Notes: generated from the sequence alone by a model not told the origin. Positions 18,902-27,591 are shown, counted from the first letter of the stretch. The stretch is 64,000 nt of DNA from Pinirhizobacter soli (GCF_015905305.1 NZ_JADZLQ010000001.1:1698599-1762598), one strand, 5' to 3'. Program-made: numbers and translations.

Positions 18902-19684
18902 ATGCGCATCCCCATGATCGCCGCGCTGTCCTGCGTGCTTGGTCTTGCCACCGTCCCTGCGCACGCTGCCTTCAGCCAGCACACGGTCACGGTGAACGGC
19001 CACGCTTATCCCTACCAGGTGTACACGCCCGACGGCAAAGCAGCGGCCCATCCACCGGTGGTGCTTTTCCTGCACGGCTCGGGCGAGCGCGGCTCCGACA
19101 ACAAGGCGCAGATGACCCAGGGGCTGCCACCGTGGCTGGCCAAGCACCCGGACTTCCAGGGCGTGGTGGTGATCCCGCAAGCGCCGGAAGACAAGCTCTG
19201 GCGTGGCGAGGTCACCCAAGCGGCGATGAAGGCGCTGGAAGACACCATCAAGGCTGTCGACGGGGATCGTAAACGGATCTACCTGACGGGCCTGTCGATG
19301 GGCGGCTACGGCGCCTGGGAACTCCTGGTGCAATACCCGGCCACCTTCGCCGCGGCCGCCGTCATCTGCGGGGGCATCCAACCGGACGGCGTGGATGCCT
19401 TCAAGCGGGTCTACGACCGGCGCCAGGACCCGGACGCCTTCGCCTGGGTCGCCTCGCGCATGGGGTCTACGCCGGTATGGATTTTCCACGGCTCGGACGA
19501 TGGCTCGGTGCCGGTGGAACAATCGCGCCAGATGCACCAGGCGCTTAAAGCCATCCACCATGAAGTCCGCTACACCGAGTACCCAGGCGTAGGGCATGGA
19601 TCGTGGCTGCCGGCCTACGACGAACCCGACCTATGGCCGTGGATGTTCAGCCATCGCCTCGGCGACGCCACAAAGCCAGGCTGA
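18902..19684 (+). CDS. Exported alpha/beta-hydrolase (esterase/PHB depolymerase-like)
   Basis: A 260-residue protein with a signal peptide (residues 1-23, ending AHA). It has the alpha/beta-hydrolase nucleophile elbow GLSMGGYGAWE (Ser near residue 137), an oxyanion region VVLFLHGSGERGSDNK, a WIFHGSDDGSVPVEQS acid-residue loop and a late His in GVGHGSW. This set matches the esterase/phospholipase group that includes polyhydroxybutyrate depolymerase-like and feruloyl esterase-like proteins; the substrate is unknown. AAGGAGCCGCCC precedes the ATG. Its last 38 bases overlap the convergent gene at 19647. Confidence 0.85.
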   Translation: MRIPMIAALSCVLGLATVPAHAAFSQHTVTVNGHAYPYQVYTPDGKAAAHPPVVLFLHGSGERGSDNKAQMTQGLPPWLAKHPDFQGVVVIPQAPEDKLWRGEVTQAAMKALEDTIKAVDGDRKRIYLTGLSMGGYGAWELLVQYPATFAAAAVICGGIQPDGVDAFKRVYDRRQDPDAFAWVASRMGSTPVWIFHGSDDGSVPVEQSRQMHQALKAIHHEVRYTEYPGVGHGSWLPAYDEPDLWPWMFSHRLGDATKPG

Positions 19685-20021
19685 AGATCAGCCACGCCAA
19701 CCCGACACCAACGATCGCACCCACCATCACGAAGAAGCACCGCAGGCCGATGGCGTCGGGATCATGCACTTCGGCCAGCTGCAGGCGCAGCAGCTGGATC
19801 GACTGGAACCTCGAGAAATTGAAATAGAAGAGGTCCTTGAAATCCACCGCGCCCACCAGTGCGGTGGATGCCATCCACGACCAGGCCATCAGTACGCCAT
19901 GATTTGCATCGCGCTTGATCGCCTGCAGCACTGCGTACAGCACGAAGCCGACGACGAGCGCGATGGCGCCGATTTCAAGTGCCCCGACGATGCCGTAACC
20001 GAGCCAGTCGTGATCGAACAT
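19647..20021 (-). CDS. Three-helix inner-membrane protein, unknown function
   Basis: A 124-residue protein with three membrane helices (IVGALEIGAIALVVGFVLY, a middle one in GVLMAWSWMASTALVGAV, and VMVGAIVGVGLAWLIFSLAL) and a short basic C-terminus. Between helices 2 and 3 is a polar stretch with FSRFQSIQLLRLQLAEVHD that may be a cytoplasmic amphipathic helix. No family was recognised. Its 3' end overlaps the end of the convergent esterase gene by 38 bases. Confidence 0.65.
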   Translation of the reverse strand: MFDHDWLGYGIVGALEIGAIALVVGFVLYAVLQAIKRDANHGVLMAWSWMASTALVGAVDFKDLFYFNFSRFQSIQLLRLQLAEVHDPDAIGLRCFFVMVGAIVGVGLAWLIFSLALWRRRGDG

Positions 20022-20162
20022 GTTTCTGAAAGCTCCGCGGGATGGATGGCCGGTGATGCGGCGATGGTAGCCCATCAATCACCGAAGGAACTTGCCCATA
20101 CGCCGCCACAACGTCCAGCAGCGCATGATGGCAGATTGTTATTCCCCTGAAGGAGAACCGTG

Positions 20163-21035
20163 ATGGACATCGGATTCATCGGCCTTGGCCACATGGGCCG
20201 GGCGATCGTGGCCAACCTGGTGAAGGCGGGCCATACGGTGCGTGTGTGGAACCGATCGCCGGGGCCTGCGCAGGAGGCAGCGGGAGCCATCGCGGTCGGC
20301 TCGCCGGCGGCGGCATTCGCCGGCGACGCCGTTTTCTCGATGCTGGCCGACGACGACGCGGTGCGCGAGGCCATCGTGGCTTCCGGCGCGCTGGCGCAGG
20401 CGAAGAAAGGCCTGGTCCACGTCAACATGGCCACAGTGTCAGTGGCGCTGGCCGAGGAGATGGCCAAGGCGCACCAGGCACAGGGTGTGGCTTACCTCGC
20501 GGCGCCGGTACTGGGTCGTCCCGATGTCGCTGCGGCCGCCAAGCTCAACATCCTGGCCGGCGGCGACGCGAAGACACTCGCTCATGTCCAGCCCCTGCTC
20601 GACGCCATCGGCCAGAAAACCTGGCATCTGGGCGAGGTTCCCTCGCGCGCGAACGCGGTGAAGCTGGCGGTGAATTTCATGCTGGGTGCCGCGATCGAAG
20701 CCACGGCGGAGGCGGCGGCACTTGCCGGCGCGCATGGCCTGGAACCGGATGCCTTCATCAAGCTGATCACAGGCACCGTATTTCCGGGTCCGGTGTACGA
20801 AGGTTACGGTGCCCGCATCGCCAGTTCGTCCTACACACCGGCAGCATTCGCCGCACGGCTGGCGCACAAGGACCTCCGCCTGGTGCTTGCCGCGGCGGGC
20901 ACGGCGAAGGTGCCCATGCCGCTGGCAAGCGTGGTGCACGATGCGTTGCTCGAAACCGTCGCCATGGGTGATGGCGAGAGCGACCTTGCCGTGCTGGGCA
21001 AGACCGCGCTGCGGCGTGCAGGACGGAAAACCTAG
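20163..21035 (+). CDS. NAD(P)-dependent beta-hydroxyacid dehydrogenase family protein
   Basis: A 290-residue enzyme of the 3-hydroxyisobutyrate dehydrogenase / glyoxylate reductase group. The N-terminal Rossmann motif is IGFIGLGHMGRAIVANLVKAG; the catalytic lysine lies in NAVKLAVNFMLGA (near residue 173). An Arg following the second strand (VWNRSP) favours NADP. The substrate cannot be set; succinic semialdehyde, tartronate semialdehyde and imines are used by relatives. AAGGAGAACC places the start at ATG 20163 rather than the overlapping GTG at 20160. Its stop overlaps the end of the convergent gene at 21032. Confidence 0.88.
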   Translation: MDIGFIGLGHMGRAIVANLVKAGHTVRVWNRSPGPAQEAAGAIAVGSPAAAFAGDAVFSMLADDDAVREAIVASGALAQAKKGLVHVNMATVSVALAEEMAKAHQAQGVAYLAAPVLGRPDVAAAAKLNILAGGDAKTLAHVQPLLDAIGQKTWHLGEVPSRANAVKLAVNFMLGAAIEATAEAAALAGAHGLEPDAFIKLITGTVFPGPVYEGYGARIASSSYTPAAFAARLAHKDLRLVLAAAGTAKVPMPLASVVHDALLETVAMGDGESDLAVLGKTALRRAGRKT

Positions 21036-21220
21036 CCTTCGTTTTCGCTGCGCACGTTCACGCCAATGCTGCCGTCGCCTTCCACGGTGACGGTAACGTT
21101 GATCGGGCGGCAACACACCTGGCAATCCTCGATGTAGCGCTGGCCATCCTCGCCGGCATCCACCAGCAATTCCAGCGGCTCGCCACAGTACGGGCAATGG
21201 ACATCCACGGGGGTGAGCAT
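21032..21220 (-). CDS. CPXCG-motif cysteine-rich protein
   Basis: A 62-residue protein with VHCPYCGEPLELLVD near the start and EDCQVCCRPINVTV in the middle, giving two Cys pairs that would bind one zinc ion. It belongs to the small CPXCG family found across gamma-proteobacteria; its role is unknown. GGAG lies upstream of the ATG at 21220. It is divergent from the HAD gene at 21284, with 63 bases between them. Confidence 0.8.
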   Translation of the reverse strand: MLTPVDVHCPYCGEPLELLVDAGEDGQRYIEDCQVCCRPINVTVTVEGDGSIGVNVRSENEG

Positions 21221-21283
21221 CGATAAGCTCCGGCAAGGACGATGGAGTATCGTAACGCCCCGTCGGTGGAAGGAAGATAAGCC

Positions 21284-22006
21284 ATGATTGAACTGGTCGG
21301 CTTCGACGGCGACGACACCCTGTGGCGGAGCCAGGAATACTTCGAGATTGCCAGCAGCGCATTCGAAGCCATCGTGGGCAACTACGTGGACCTGGCCGAC
21401 CTTCGCCTGCACGAACGGCTGCTGGCTATCGAACAGGCCAACATGGCACGCTTCGGCTATGGCGCGAAGGGCATGACGCTGTCGATGATCGAAGCCGCGG
21501 TGCAAGTCACCAGCGAGCGCATCAGTGCGCGCGACATCCACCGTATCGTGTCGCTGGGCAAGGATGTGCTCGACCACCCGGTGGAACTGCTCCCGGGTAT
21601 CCGCCAGGCCGTGGAAGCCGTGGCGCAAGGCCACCGCATCGTGCTGATCACCAAGGGCGACCTCTTCCACCAGGAGCACAAGGTCGCCCACTCGAAACTC
21701 GCCGACCTCTTCCACCGCATCGAAATCGTCTCGGAGAAGAACAACCGCGCCTACGCGCGCGTGCTTGGCGAGTTCAACATTGAGCCCGGACGATTCGCCA
21801 TGGTGGGCAATTCCCTGCGCTCGGATATCGCGCCGGTGGTGGCGCTCGGGGCCTGGGGCGTCTACATGCCGTACCACGTTACATGGGCCCACGAGACGGG
21901 CGCCGCCATCGACGATGCCGACCGCATGGTGGAAGTGGCCGACGCCACGGGCATTCCCGGCGCCGTCCGTACGCTTGAAGAACGCGCCCGGTTGCAGGCG
22001 GGCTAA
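21284..22006 (+). CDS. HAD-superfamily hydrolase
   Basis: A 240-residue HAD phosphatase. Motif I is FDGDDTLWRS (nucleophile Asp near residue 8), motif II VLITKGD, motif III the Lys in VSEKNNR followed by motif IV MVGNSLRSDI. The helical cap between motifs I and II is C1-type. Phosphatases of this shape act on small phosphorylated metabolites; no substrate is indicated by the neighbours. Its TAA stop shares three bases with the stop of the convergent diguanylate cyclase gene. Confidence 0.85.
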   Translation: MIELVGFDGDDTLWRSQEYFEIASSAFEAIVGNYVDLADLRLHERLLAIEQANMARFGYGAKGMTLSMIEAAVQVTSERISARDIHRIVSLGKDVLDHPVELLPGIRQAVEAVAQGHRIVLITKGDLFHQEHKVAHSKLADLFHRIEIVSEKNNRAYARVLGEFNIEPGRFAMVGNSLRSDIAPVVALGAWGVYMPYHVTWAHETGAAIDDADRMVEVADATGIPGAVRTLEERARLQAG

Positions 22007-23469
22007 GCGGCGGCCACCGCATTACGGCCGCCGGCCTTGGCACGATACAGGGCGCTATCGGCCGCCTGCAGCAGGCTCAGCGGTCCTGCATCGGGTGATT
22101 CCATACCCACGGCCACGCCGATGCTTACCGTGACGATGCCATAAGGGCTTCCGTCGTTCTTGATACCCATCGATTGCACGGTGTCGCGCAGCGCCTGTGC
22201 CAGCTGGTGGGCGCCAGCGAGGGTGGTAGCCGGCGCAACCACCGCAAATTCCTCGCCGCCGTACCGGGCCAAGAAGTCTTCGCCACGACCGATGCGGGTA
22301 GCCAGCGCCGATGCCACCCGGCGCAGGCATTCATCGCCTTCCAGGTGTCCGTAGCGATCATTGAACTGCTTGAAGAAGTCGATATCGATCATCAGCAAGG
22401 CGACCGGTTCGTTGCGTTCAACCGTGCGGTGCCACTCGGTGAGCAAGGTGGCGTCCAGCGCGCGGCGGTTGGCCAGCTCCGTCAGGCTGTCCCGGAAGGC
22501 CAGGCCCTCAAGGGTGGCCTGGCGCGCTGTCAGGCGCGACTCCACTTCCACCAGGCTCACTTGCGTCAACGTGCTGCGCAAACCGATCCCCAGCACCGCG
22601 GCGGCGCAGGCAGCCATGCCCAATCCCGGGTGATCGTTCATCACCATCAACCCCAAGGTAAGCACACTCAAGGCCATGAACACGGGACTGGCACTTTGCA
22701 CGAAGCGCACGAGGAATACCGGCGGCCGCCAGCGAACACGCCCGTGACCATCCCCGCGCCGCGCCGCCAGCAGCCACGCAGCGAAGGGAATGTCGAGCAT
22801 GACGTCCCAGGACGATCCGAAGTCGGGGTAGTCACCCAACGCCACGAAATGGTTGTAGTACCCCACCACCAGCGTGTACGCGACAAAGAAGATCGAAACC
22901 GCGCGATAGAACACCGCATCACGCTGCCGTTCGGCGGCGAGCAGGCGAACGGTGGCAGCGACGGCCAGGAAGATATTCTCGATGTCCAGCATGGTGGCGA
23001 TGGCTTCGGCCTCGGGCCTTCCCGCCGCGCCTTCCATCGTCACCAACGCAAACACCCGTGCATAGAACAGCGTCGCCAGCATGCAGGCCAGCACCAGGTC
23101 GATGCCGAGCGCCCAGCGCTTGCGAGCGGCCACCGGCGATGACGAAAGCGTCACCAGCGCCGGCACCACGTAGATGATGTAGAAGAACATACTGTCGCCG
23201 GGCGCGGGATTGGCGTTGTCCAGCACATAGCTTTGCCGGGCCGACAACGCTACGCCGCACAGCCAAAGCGCCATGGTCAGCGCCAACGCCAGCCAGCGTG
23301 GGTCCGGCCGCCGGCCTGAGGTCAGGGCGCGATGCACCGCCGCGGCACCCGCGGCAACGCCGAAGGCGCCGAAAAAGAAGTACGACAGCGCCATGCCGAT
23401 CTCCGGAGCCACGCTCACGGAAACGGCGTGCAGCACCAGCACGGCAAAGACGATCAGGTAGTCCCGCAT
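22003..23469 (-). CDS. Membrane diguanylate cyclase (GGDEF)
   Basis: A 488-residue protein with about nine N-terminal membrane helices (residues 1-300) and a C-terminal GGDEF domain (about 325-485). The active-site motif is RYGGEEF, preceded at the canonical five-residue spacing by an inhibitory I-site RGED, so product feedback by cyclic di-GMP is expected. DSLTELANRRALD and DIDFFKQFND mark the domain start. It would make cyclic di-GMP in response to an unknown membrane signal. No phosphodiesterase domain is present. Confidence 0.92.
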   Translation of the reverse strand: MRDYLIVFAVLVLHAVSVSVAPEIGMALSYFFFGAFGVAAGAAAVHRALTSGRRPDPRWLALALTMALWLCGVALSARQSYVLDNANPAPGDSMFFYIIYVVPALVTLSSSPVAARKRWALGIDLVLACMLATLFYARVFALVTMEGAAGRPEAEAIATMLDIENIFLAVAATVRLLAAERQRDAVFYRAVSIFFVAYTLVVGYYNHFVALGDYPDFGSSWDVMLDIPFAAWLLAARRGDGHGRVRWRPPVFLVRFVQSASPVFMALSVLTLGLMVMNDHPGLGMAACAAAVLGIGLRSTLTQVSLVEVESRLTARQATLEGLAFRDSLTELANRRALDATLLTEWHRTVERNEPVALLMIDIDFFKQFNDRYGHLEGDECLRRVASALATRIGRGEDFLARYGGEEFAVVAPATTLAGAHQLAQALRDTVQSMGIKNDGSPYGIVTVSIGVAVGMESPDAGPLSLLQAADSALYRAKAGGRNAVAAA

Positions 23470-23571
23470 TCGCCCTCCTCGCGCGCGCTGCGTTACGACA
23501 ATGGTCCGCTAGCCATACAAGATTGGTGCCAAAGACTTTTTCCCCCGCATTTGACCCGGTCGAAAGTCCCT

Positions 23572-24000
23572 CTAGGGTTGCCACGCTTCCGGCAACACGA
23601 TGGCAAACCACGGACAGCGCGAAGCCAGGCGCAACAACTCGTTGTCCTTGGTTACCAGCGCCCCCGCACCCGCCCCCAGGGCCACTTCCAGGAACATCTG
23701 GTCATCGGGATCACGGCAGCGAGGCAACGCTACACCGTCTTTTTCCTCCAGGTCCGGAAACGACAGATGGGCATCGTAGGCCGCCATCGCCTGCTGACGC
23801 CCCGCGTCGGTGATCGGCAGATCCGGGTAGGTAAGTACCCGCAGCCACTCAGCATGGCAATCGGCCCGCGACACCGCCTGCACCCGGCCCTCCGTCAGCG
23901 CCTGGGCCAGGGCCTGGCAGCGCGGATCGCGGAAAAAGAACAGGTCCAGGCAAACATTGGTGTCCAGCACCACGCGCGGCGGGAGTGGTTGAGCGCTCAT
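23572..24000 (-). CDS. PIN-domain protein (COG1569 type), orphan
   Basis: A 142-residue PIN nuclease-like protein. It shows the acidic residues VLDTNVCLDL (Asp near residue 12), a central Glu in AEWLRVL, CRDPDDQMFLEVAL and VTKDNELL, the usual four-acid metal site. COG1569 proteins are annotated as toxin components, but no antitoxin-like small gene lies on either side: a diguanylate cyclase is 103 bases downstream and msrB is divergent. It may be a solitary RNase or a toxin that lost its partner. Confidence 0.8.
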   Translation of the reverse strand: MSAQPLPPRVVLDTNVCLDLFFFRDPRCQALAQALTEGRVQAVSRADCHAEWLRVLTYPDLPITDAGRQQAMAAYDAHLSFPDLEEKDGVALPRCRDPDDQMFLEVALGAGAGALVTKDNELLRLASRCPWFAIVLPEAWQP

Positions 24001-24084
24001 GGCAGCAGGCTGAACGAAGCCAGCGCTCTACGCAATGACTTCACCCCTCCGGCGGTCTCCTTGTCAGCAAACCGGAGAACACCC

Positions 24085-24681
24085 ATGCCAACCACCACCC
24101 GCCGCCGCTTCCTCGGCGTCGCTGCCGCCCTCGCCGCCGTGGGCATCCTGCCCGCCGGCCGCCTGCTGGCCGACGCCCTGGCGCCCACCCAGGGCCCGTC
24201 AGGCGCCCCGCCCACCGGTAACGTCACCCTGGATTGCTTCGGCGCCGACAAGAAGCCCCTCGGCACCTGCGTCGAGCCGAAAGTGGTGATGACCGACGAA
24301 GCATGGAAGGCAAAACTCTCCCCGCTCTCCTGGCAAGTCACCCGCCACGAAGGCACCGAGCGCGCCTACACCGGCCCCGGCTGGGACCGCCACGACAACG
24401 GCCTGTACCGCTGCATCTGCTGCGACACCGCCCTGTTCGACTCAGCCACCAAGTTCGACTCAGGCACCGGCTGGCCCAGCTTCTGGCAGCCGCTATCCAA
24501 ACGCAACGTCGTGCAAAGCAGCGACACCAGCCTGTTCGAAGAACGCACCGCCGTATCGTGCGCACGCTGCGATGCTCACCTAGGCCATGTGTTCGATGAC
24601 GGCCCGCGACCGACGGGCCTGCGTTACTGCATGAACGCCGTGGCGATGAAGTTCGTGGCGGTTGGTGCCGCAGCGGGTTAG
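24085..24681 (+). CDS. msrB: Tat-exported peptide-methionine (R)-S-oxide reductase
   Basis: A 198-residue protein that reduces methionine-R-sulfoxide in proteins. The N-terminus has a twin-arginine signal (TTRRRFLGVAAALAAVGILPAG), so it acts in the periplasm. The MsrB domain has both zinc-binding CxxC pairs (CICCDTALF and CARCDAHLGHVF), GTGWPSFWQP, and the catalytic Cys in RYCMNAVAMKF near the C-terminus. Most MsrB proteins are cytosolic; the Tat signal is the notable feature. CGGAGAACACCC precedes the ATG. The 3' side is a repeat-rich gene-free region. Confidence 0.93.
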   Translation: MPTTTRRRFLGVAAALAAVGILPAGRLLADALAPTQGPSGAPPTGNVTLDCFGADKKPLGTCVEPKVVMTDEAWKAKLSPLSWQVTRHEGTERAYTGPGWDRHDNGLYRCICCDTALFDSATKFDSGTGWPSFWQPLSKRNVVQSSDTSLFEERTAVSCARCDAHLGHVFDDGPRPTGLRYCMNAVAMKFVAVGAAAG

Positions 24682-24743
24682 CGGGCTCGGCTTCGCCATC
24701 GCGTCGGTGCGAGCGAAGAAACTGAATACGGCAAGCTGAAGTA

Positions 24744-24781
24744 GCTCAGGTCATTTATCGCGAAGCGATGATGACCTGAGC
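24744..24781. repeat. Long perfect hairpin inside the repeat mosaic
   Basis: GCTCAGGTCAT and ATGACCTGAGC form an 11-bp perfect stem; inside it ATCGC and GCGAT add five more pairs around a GAA loop. It lies 63 bases after the msrB stop and lacks a T-run, so it may stabilise or end the msrB transcript or be a repeat element. Confidence 0.6.
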
Positions 24782-24944
24782 GAGGGTGCAAAGACCGGTG
24801 TGTTCATCCGCCCAGTCCGTTCCGCGGACGCAACTCACGCACCAGCAACTCACAAAAACGCACGCGCCAAAATCGCCCTTCGCGTTCCGTGCTCTTCGCC
24901 CTTCACCCTTCGCCCTTCGCTCTCCTCCCAAACCATCGAGACGT

Positions 24945-25199
24945 GTGAGGAGCCTCCGCCGGCCGCCTTCACCGCGACTTCTGCAGCCGAGCACAGTCGG
25001 GCGGACAAGGCCGCGCAGCGGTGCCGGCCATGGATGGCCGGTATTTTTCGCTGAGGCAGGATGCCGATTCGAAAAACCCCGCCCGACTGTGCGGTCTTGA
25101 CGGGGCGAAGCCACAAGACACGAGCCGCGCAGCGGCTCTCCTTTCCCGTCAGGACGGCGAAGCCAGTCGCGGTGAGGGCGGCCGGCGGAGGCTCCTCAC
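24945..25199. repeat. 35-bp inverted repeat pair and enclosed palindromes
   Basis: The arms at 24945-24979 and 25165-25199 match over 35 bases with one mismatch (sharing GAGGAGCCTCCGCCGGCCGCC) and enclose 185 bases carrying two more nested inverted pairs. The RNA or single-stranded DNA could fold into one long branched stem. Arm flanks show no obvious target-site duplication. Confidence 0.75.
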
Positions 25200-25254
25200 C
25201 GCGATGGCGCAGCCGAGCGCCCATCGCGATGGCGAAGCCGAGCCGTCAAAACCC

Positions 25255-27591
25255 TCAGTGCGGATTCTGCGCAGTAGGCGTCGGCGGCACCGGAGCGTCG
25301 GTGTTCATGCCCTTGCCCGCGTACGGCAGCACCGTAGCGGCCAGGCGCGTGTCGGCTTTGATCAGCTGGACTTCGTCGGCCACGATGTGGGCGGTTTCGT
25401 CGAGCTGCGGGTCCTTGGCTTTCTTGGCGTCTTTTTCGGCCTGCAGTTCGCTCTTCAGGCTGCGCTCGTTGGCTTGCAGGCCGTCGTCGCCGGTGTCGGC
25501 CGGATCGTCGTCGTCGCTGCCCTTGCCCGTGGCAATGTCGCCCGGCTTGCCAGTGCCGCCGTCGAGGGCCTTGTGGCGGGCGCGGAAGTCCGCCTGCATG
25601 GCGTCCATCTGCTTGCGTTCCACTTCGCGCTGGGCGTAGTTGAGCGAGACTTCGGTCTTGTCGCGGGCCTTGCGGTAGGCGGCGAGCTCGTCGAGCATCA
25701 GCTTCCAGCCTGGCGACTTGGCCGTGCGCGCGTCGTGCCTGGCCTGCAGTGGTGCCACCAGGGGCTTCAGGTCGGCTACGGCTTTGTAGTTGGCCGGTGC
25801 GATCTGCGTCCAGGGCAGTGCGTTGTCGTAGGTGGACTCGCCAAAATCCTTTGCGTCGCCATTCTGCGGGAACTGGATTTCCGGCGTAACGCCGCGCAGC
25901 TGCGTGCTGCCGCCGTTGATGCGGAAGAACTGGGCGATGGTCATCTTCAGCTCGCCGTACTTGGCCGACTCCGATGCCTGGCCGAAACGGTCCAGATCCA
26001 CCAGGTTCTGCACGGTGCCCTTGCCGAACGTCGGCTCACCGATGATCAGGCCACGGCCGTAGTCCTGGATCGCGGCGGCGAAGATCTCCGACGCCGACGC
26101 CGAGCCACGGTTCACCAGCACGGCTAGCGGGCCGTCCCAGCTCATGCCCACCTGGTCGTCACCCTGCACTTCCACCTGGCCGCGCGCGTCGCGCACCTGC
26201 ACCACCGGGCCCTGGTCGATGAACAGGCCCGTGAGCTCATTGGCCTCGGACAGCGAACCGCCGCCGTTGTTGCGCAGGTCCACCACCACGGCCTCGACCT
26301 TCTCGGCCTTCAGCTCACCCAGCAGCTTGGCAACGTCGCGGGTGGCGCTCTTGAAATTGTTGTCGCCTTCGCGGCGTGCGCCGAAGTCCTGATAGAACGT
26401 GGGAAGGTCGATCACGCCGACCTTGTGGTCGACGTCGCCGTCCTTCCACTCCACGATCTTCTTCTTCGCCGCCTGCTCTTCCATGGTCACTTTCTTGCGC
26501 ACCAGCGTGATCTGCTTGTGCTTGCCGTCCATGCCCACATCGGCGGGCAGGATCTCCAGCCGCACGGTGGTGTCCTTCTTGCCGCGGATCAGCTTCACCA
26601 CATCGTCCTGGCGCCAGCCCACCACATCCACCATGGGGCCGGTGGTGCCCTGGCCGATGGCAACGATGCGGTCGCCCACCGAGACCTGGCCAGACTTCGC
26701 CGCCGGGCCTGCCGGGACGAGCTCACGGATCATGGTGTAGTCGTCGCGACCCTGCAGCACCGCGCCGATGCCCTCGAGCGAGAGCTTCATGGCGATGTCG
26801 AAATTCTCCGCCGCACGGGGACCGAGGTAATCGGTATGCGGGTCGGTGGATTCGGCATAAGCCGTCATGAAGGTCTGGAAGGCGTCTTCCTGGTCAAGCT
26901 GGCGTACGCGGTCGATGTAGTTCGCATAGCGCTTGTCGAGCGTCTTGCGGATTTCATCGTCGGACTTGCCGGCGAGCTTGAGGCGCATCCAGTCGTTCAT
27001 GGTGCGTCGGCGCCACAGATCATCCAGCTCGGCCTGATCCTTGGGCCAGGCGGCCTTCTTGCGGTCGTAGTTGTATGTTTCGTTGCCGGCGAAGTCGAAA
27101 CCCTTCTTCAGCAGGCCGCGTGCATAGTTCATGCGGTCGAGCGCGCGCGTGAGGTACAGGTTGAACACGCTGAAGGGCGCGGAGAGATCCTGGTTCCAGA
27201 CCGCATCGTCGAACTGCGTCTTCATCGGTTCGAACTTGGTCATGTCCTCCTGGGTGAAGAACACCTTTTCGCTGTCCAGCGAATCGAAGTAGGCCTTGTA
27301 GATCTTCGCCGACATGGCGTCGTCGAGCGGCTGAGCCTGGTAGTGGAAACGCGTCAGGAAGCGCGCCGACAACTGGGCGGCCTGGGCTTCGGTGGGATTC
27401 CACTTCAGCGGAAGCTCCGAAACCTTGCGCTTGGCCACCGGCGAGGTGGCGGCCTCGGAGGCGTCCTGTTGCTGATTCGCAGCCGGTGCCTGGGCGGCGG
27501 GCGCACTGGCCTTCGCCGGGGCGGCGGCCTGGGCATGGAGGCCGGCAGCGGACAATGCCAGCAGCAGGGCGAACGCGGGGCGGAGTGTCAT
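25255..27591 (-). CDS. prc: Carboxy-terminal processing (tail-specific) protease
   Basis: A 778-residue periplasmic S41 protease that cleaves proteins from the C-terminus; in E. coli it trims PBP3 and endopeptidases. Order: signal peptide (1-22), an Ala/Gln-rich linker, an N-terminal helical domain, a PDZ domain (about 270-345, GIGAVLQGRDDYTMIRELV), and the S41 catalytic core with VVDLRNNGGGSLSEA, the nucleophile in NRGSASASE (near 498) and the general-base Lys in GEPTFGKGTVQ (near 523). A DUF3340-like C-terminal domain follows. Length is longer than E. coli Prc (682) mainly through the linker and a polar tail. It is the last gene of the minus-strand wall cluster. Confidence 0.93.
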   Translation of the reverse strand: MTLRPAFALLLALSAAGLHAQAAAPAKASAPAAQAPAANQQQDASEAATSPVAKRKVSELPLKWNPTEAQAAQLSARFLTRFHYQAQPLDDAMSAKIYKAYFDSLDSEKVFFTQEDMTKFEPMKTQFDDAVWNQDLSAPFSVFNLYLTRALDRMNYARGLLKKGFDFAGNETYNYDRKKAAWPKDQAELDDLWRRRTMNDWMRLKLAGKSDDEIRKTLDKRYANYIDRVRQLDQEDAFQTFMTAYAESTDPHTDYLGPRAAENFDIAMKLSLEGIGAVLQGRDDYTMIRELVPAGPAAKSGQVSVGDRIVAIGQGTTGPMVDVVGWRQDDVVKLIRGKKDTTVRLEILPADVGMDGKHKQITLVRKKVTMEEQAAKKKIVEWKDGDVDHKVGVIDLPTFYQDFGARREGDNNFKSATRDVAKLLGELKAEKVEAVVVDLRNNGGGSLSEANELTGLFIDQGPVVQVRDARGQVEVQGDDQVGMSWDGPLAVLVNRGSASASEIFAAAIQDYGRGLIIGEPTFGKGTVQNLVDLDRFGQASESAKYGELKMTIAQFFRINGGSTQLRGVTPEIQFPQNGDAKDFGESTYDNALPWTQIAPANYKAVADLKPLVAPLQARHDARTAKSPGWKLMLDELAAYRKARDKTEVSLNYAQREVERKQMDAMQADFRARHKALDGGTGKPGDIATGKGSDDDDPADTGDDGLQANERSLKSELQAEKDAKKAKDPQLDETAHIVADEVQLIKADTRLAATVLPYAGKGMNTDAPVPPTPTAQNPH

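Larger units (their letters stand above)
24685..25243. repeat. Extragenic mosaic of nested inverted repeats
   Basis: This 559-base stretch between the convergent msrB and prc genes has no credible gene. Its outer ends are a perfect 19-bp inverted repeat (24685-24703 and 25225-25243, core CGGCTTCGCCATCGCG). A near copy of the right end lies at 25200-25218 in direct orientation. Inside are a 35-bp inverted pair with one mismatch (24945-24979 and 25165-25199), a perfect 14-bp pair (24991-25004 and 25079-25092), a CCGGCCAT/ATGGCCGG palindrome at 25024-25041 and TTTTTCG/CGAAAAA at 25044-25076. Around 24878-24922 are degenerate CCCTTCG tandem units. It looks like accreted REP/BIME-type repeats or a remnant of a miniature element. 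Confidence 0.75.
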
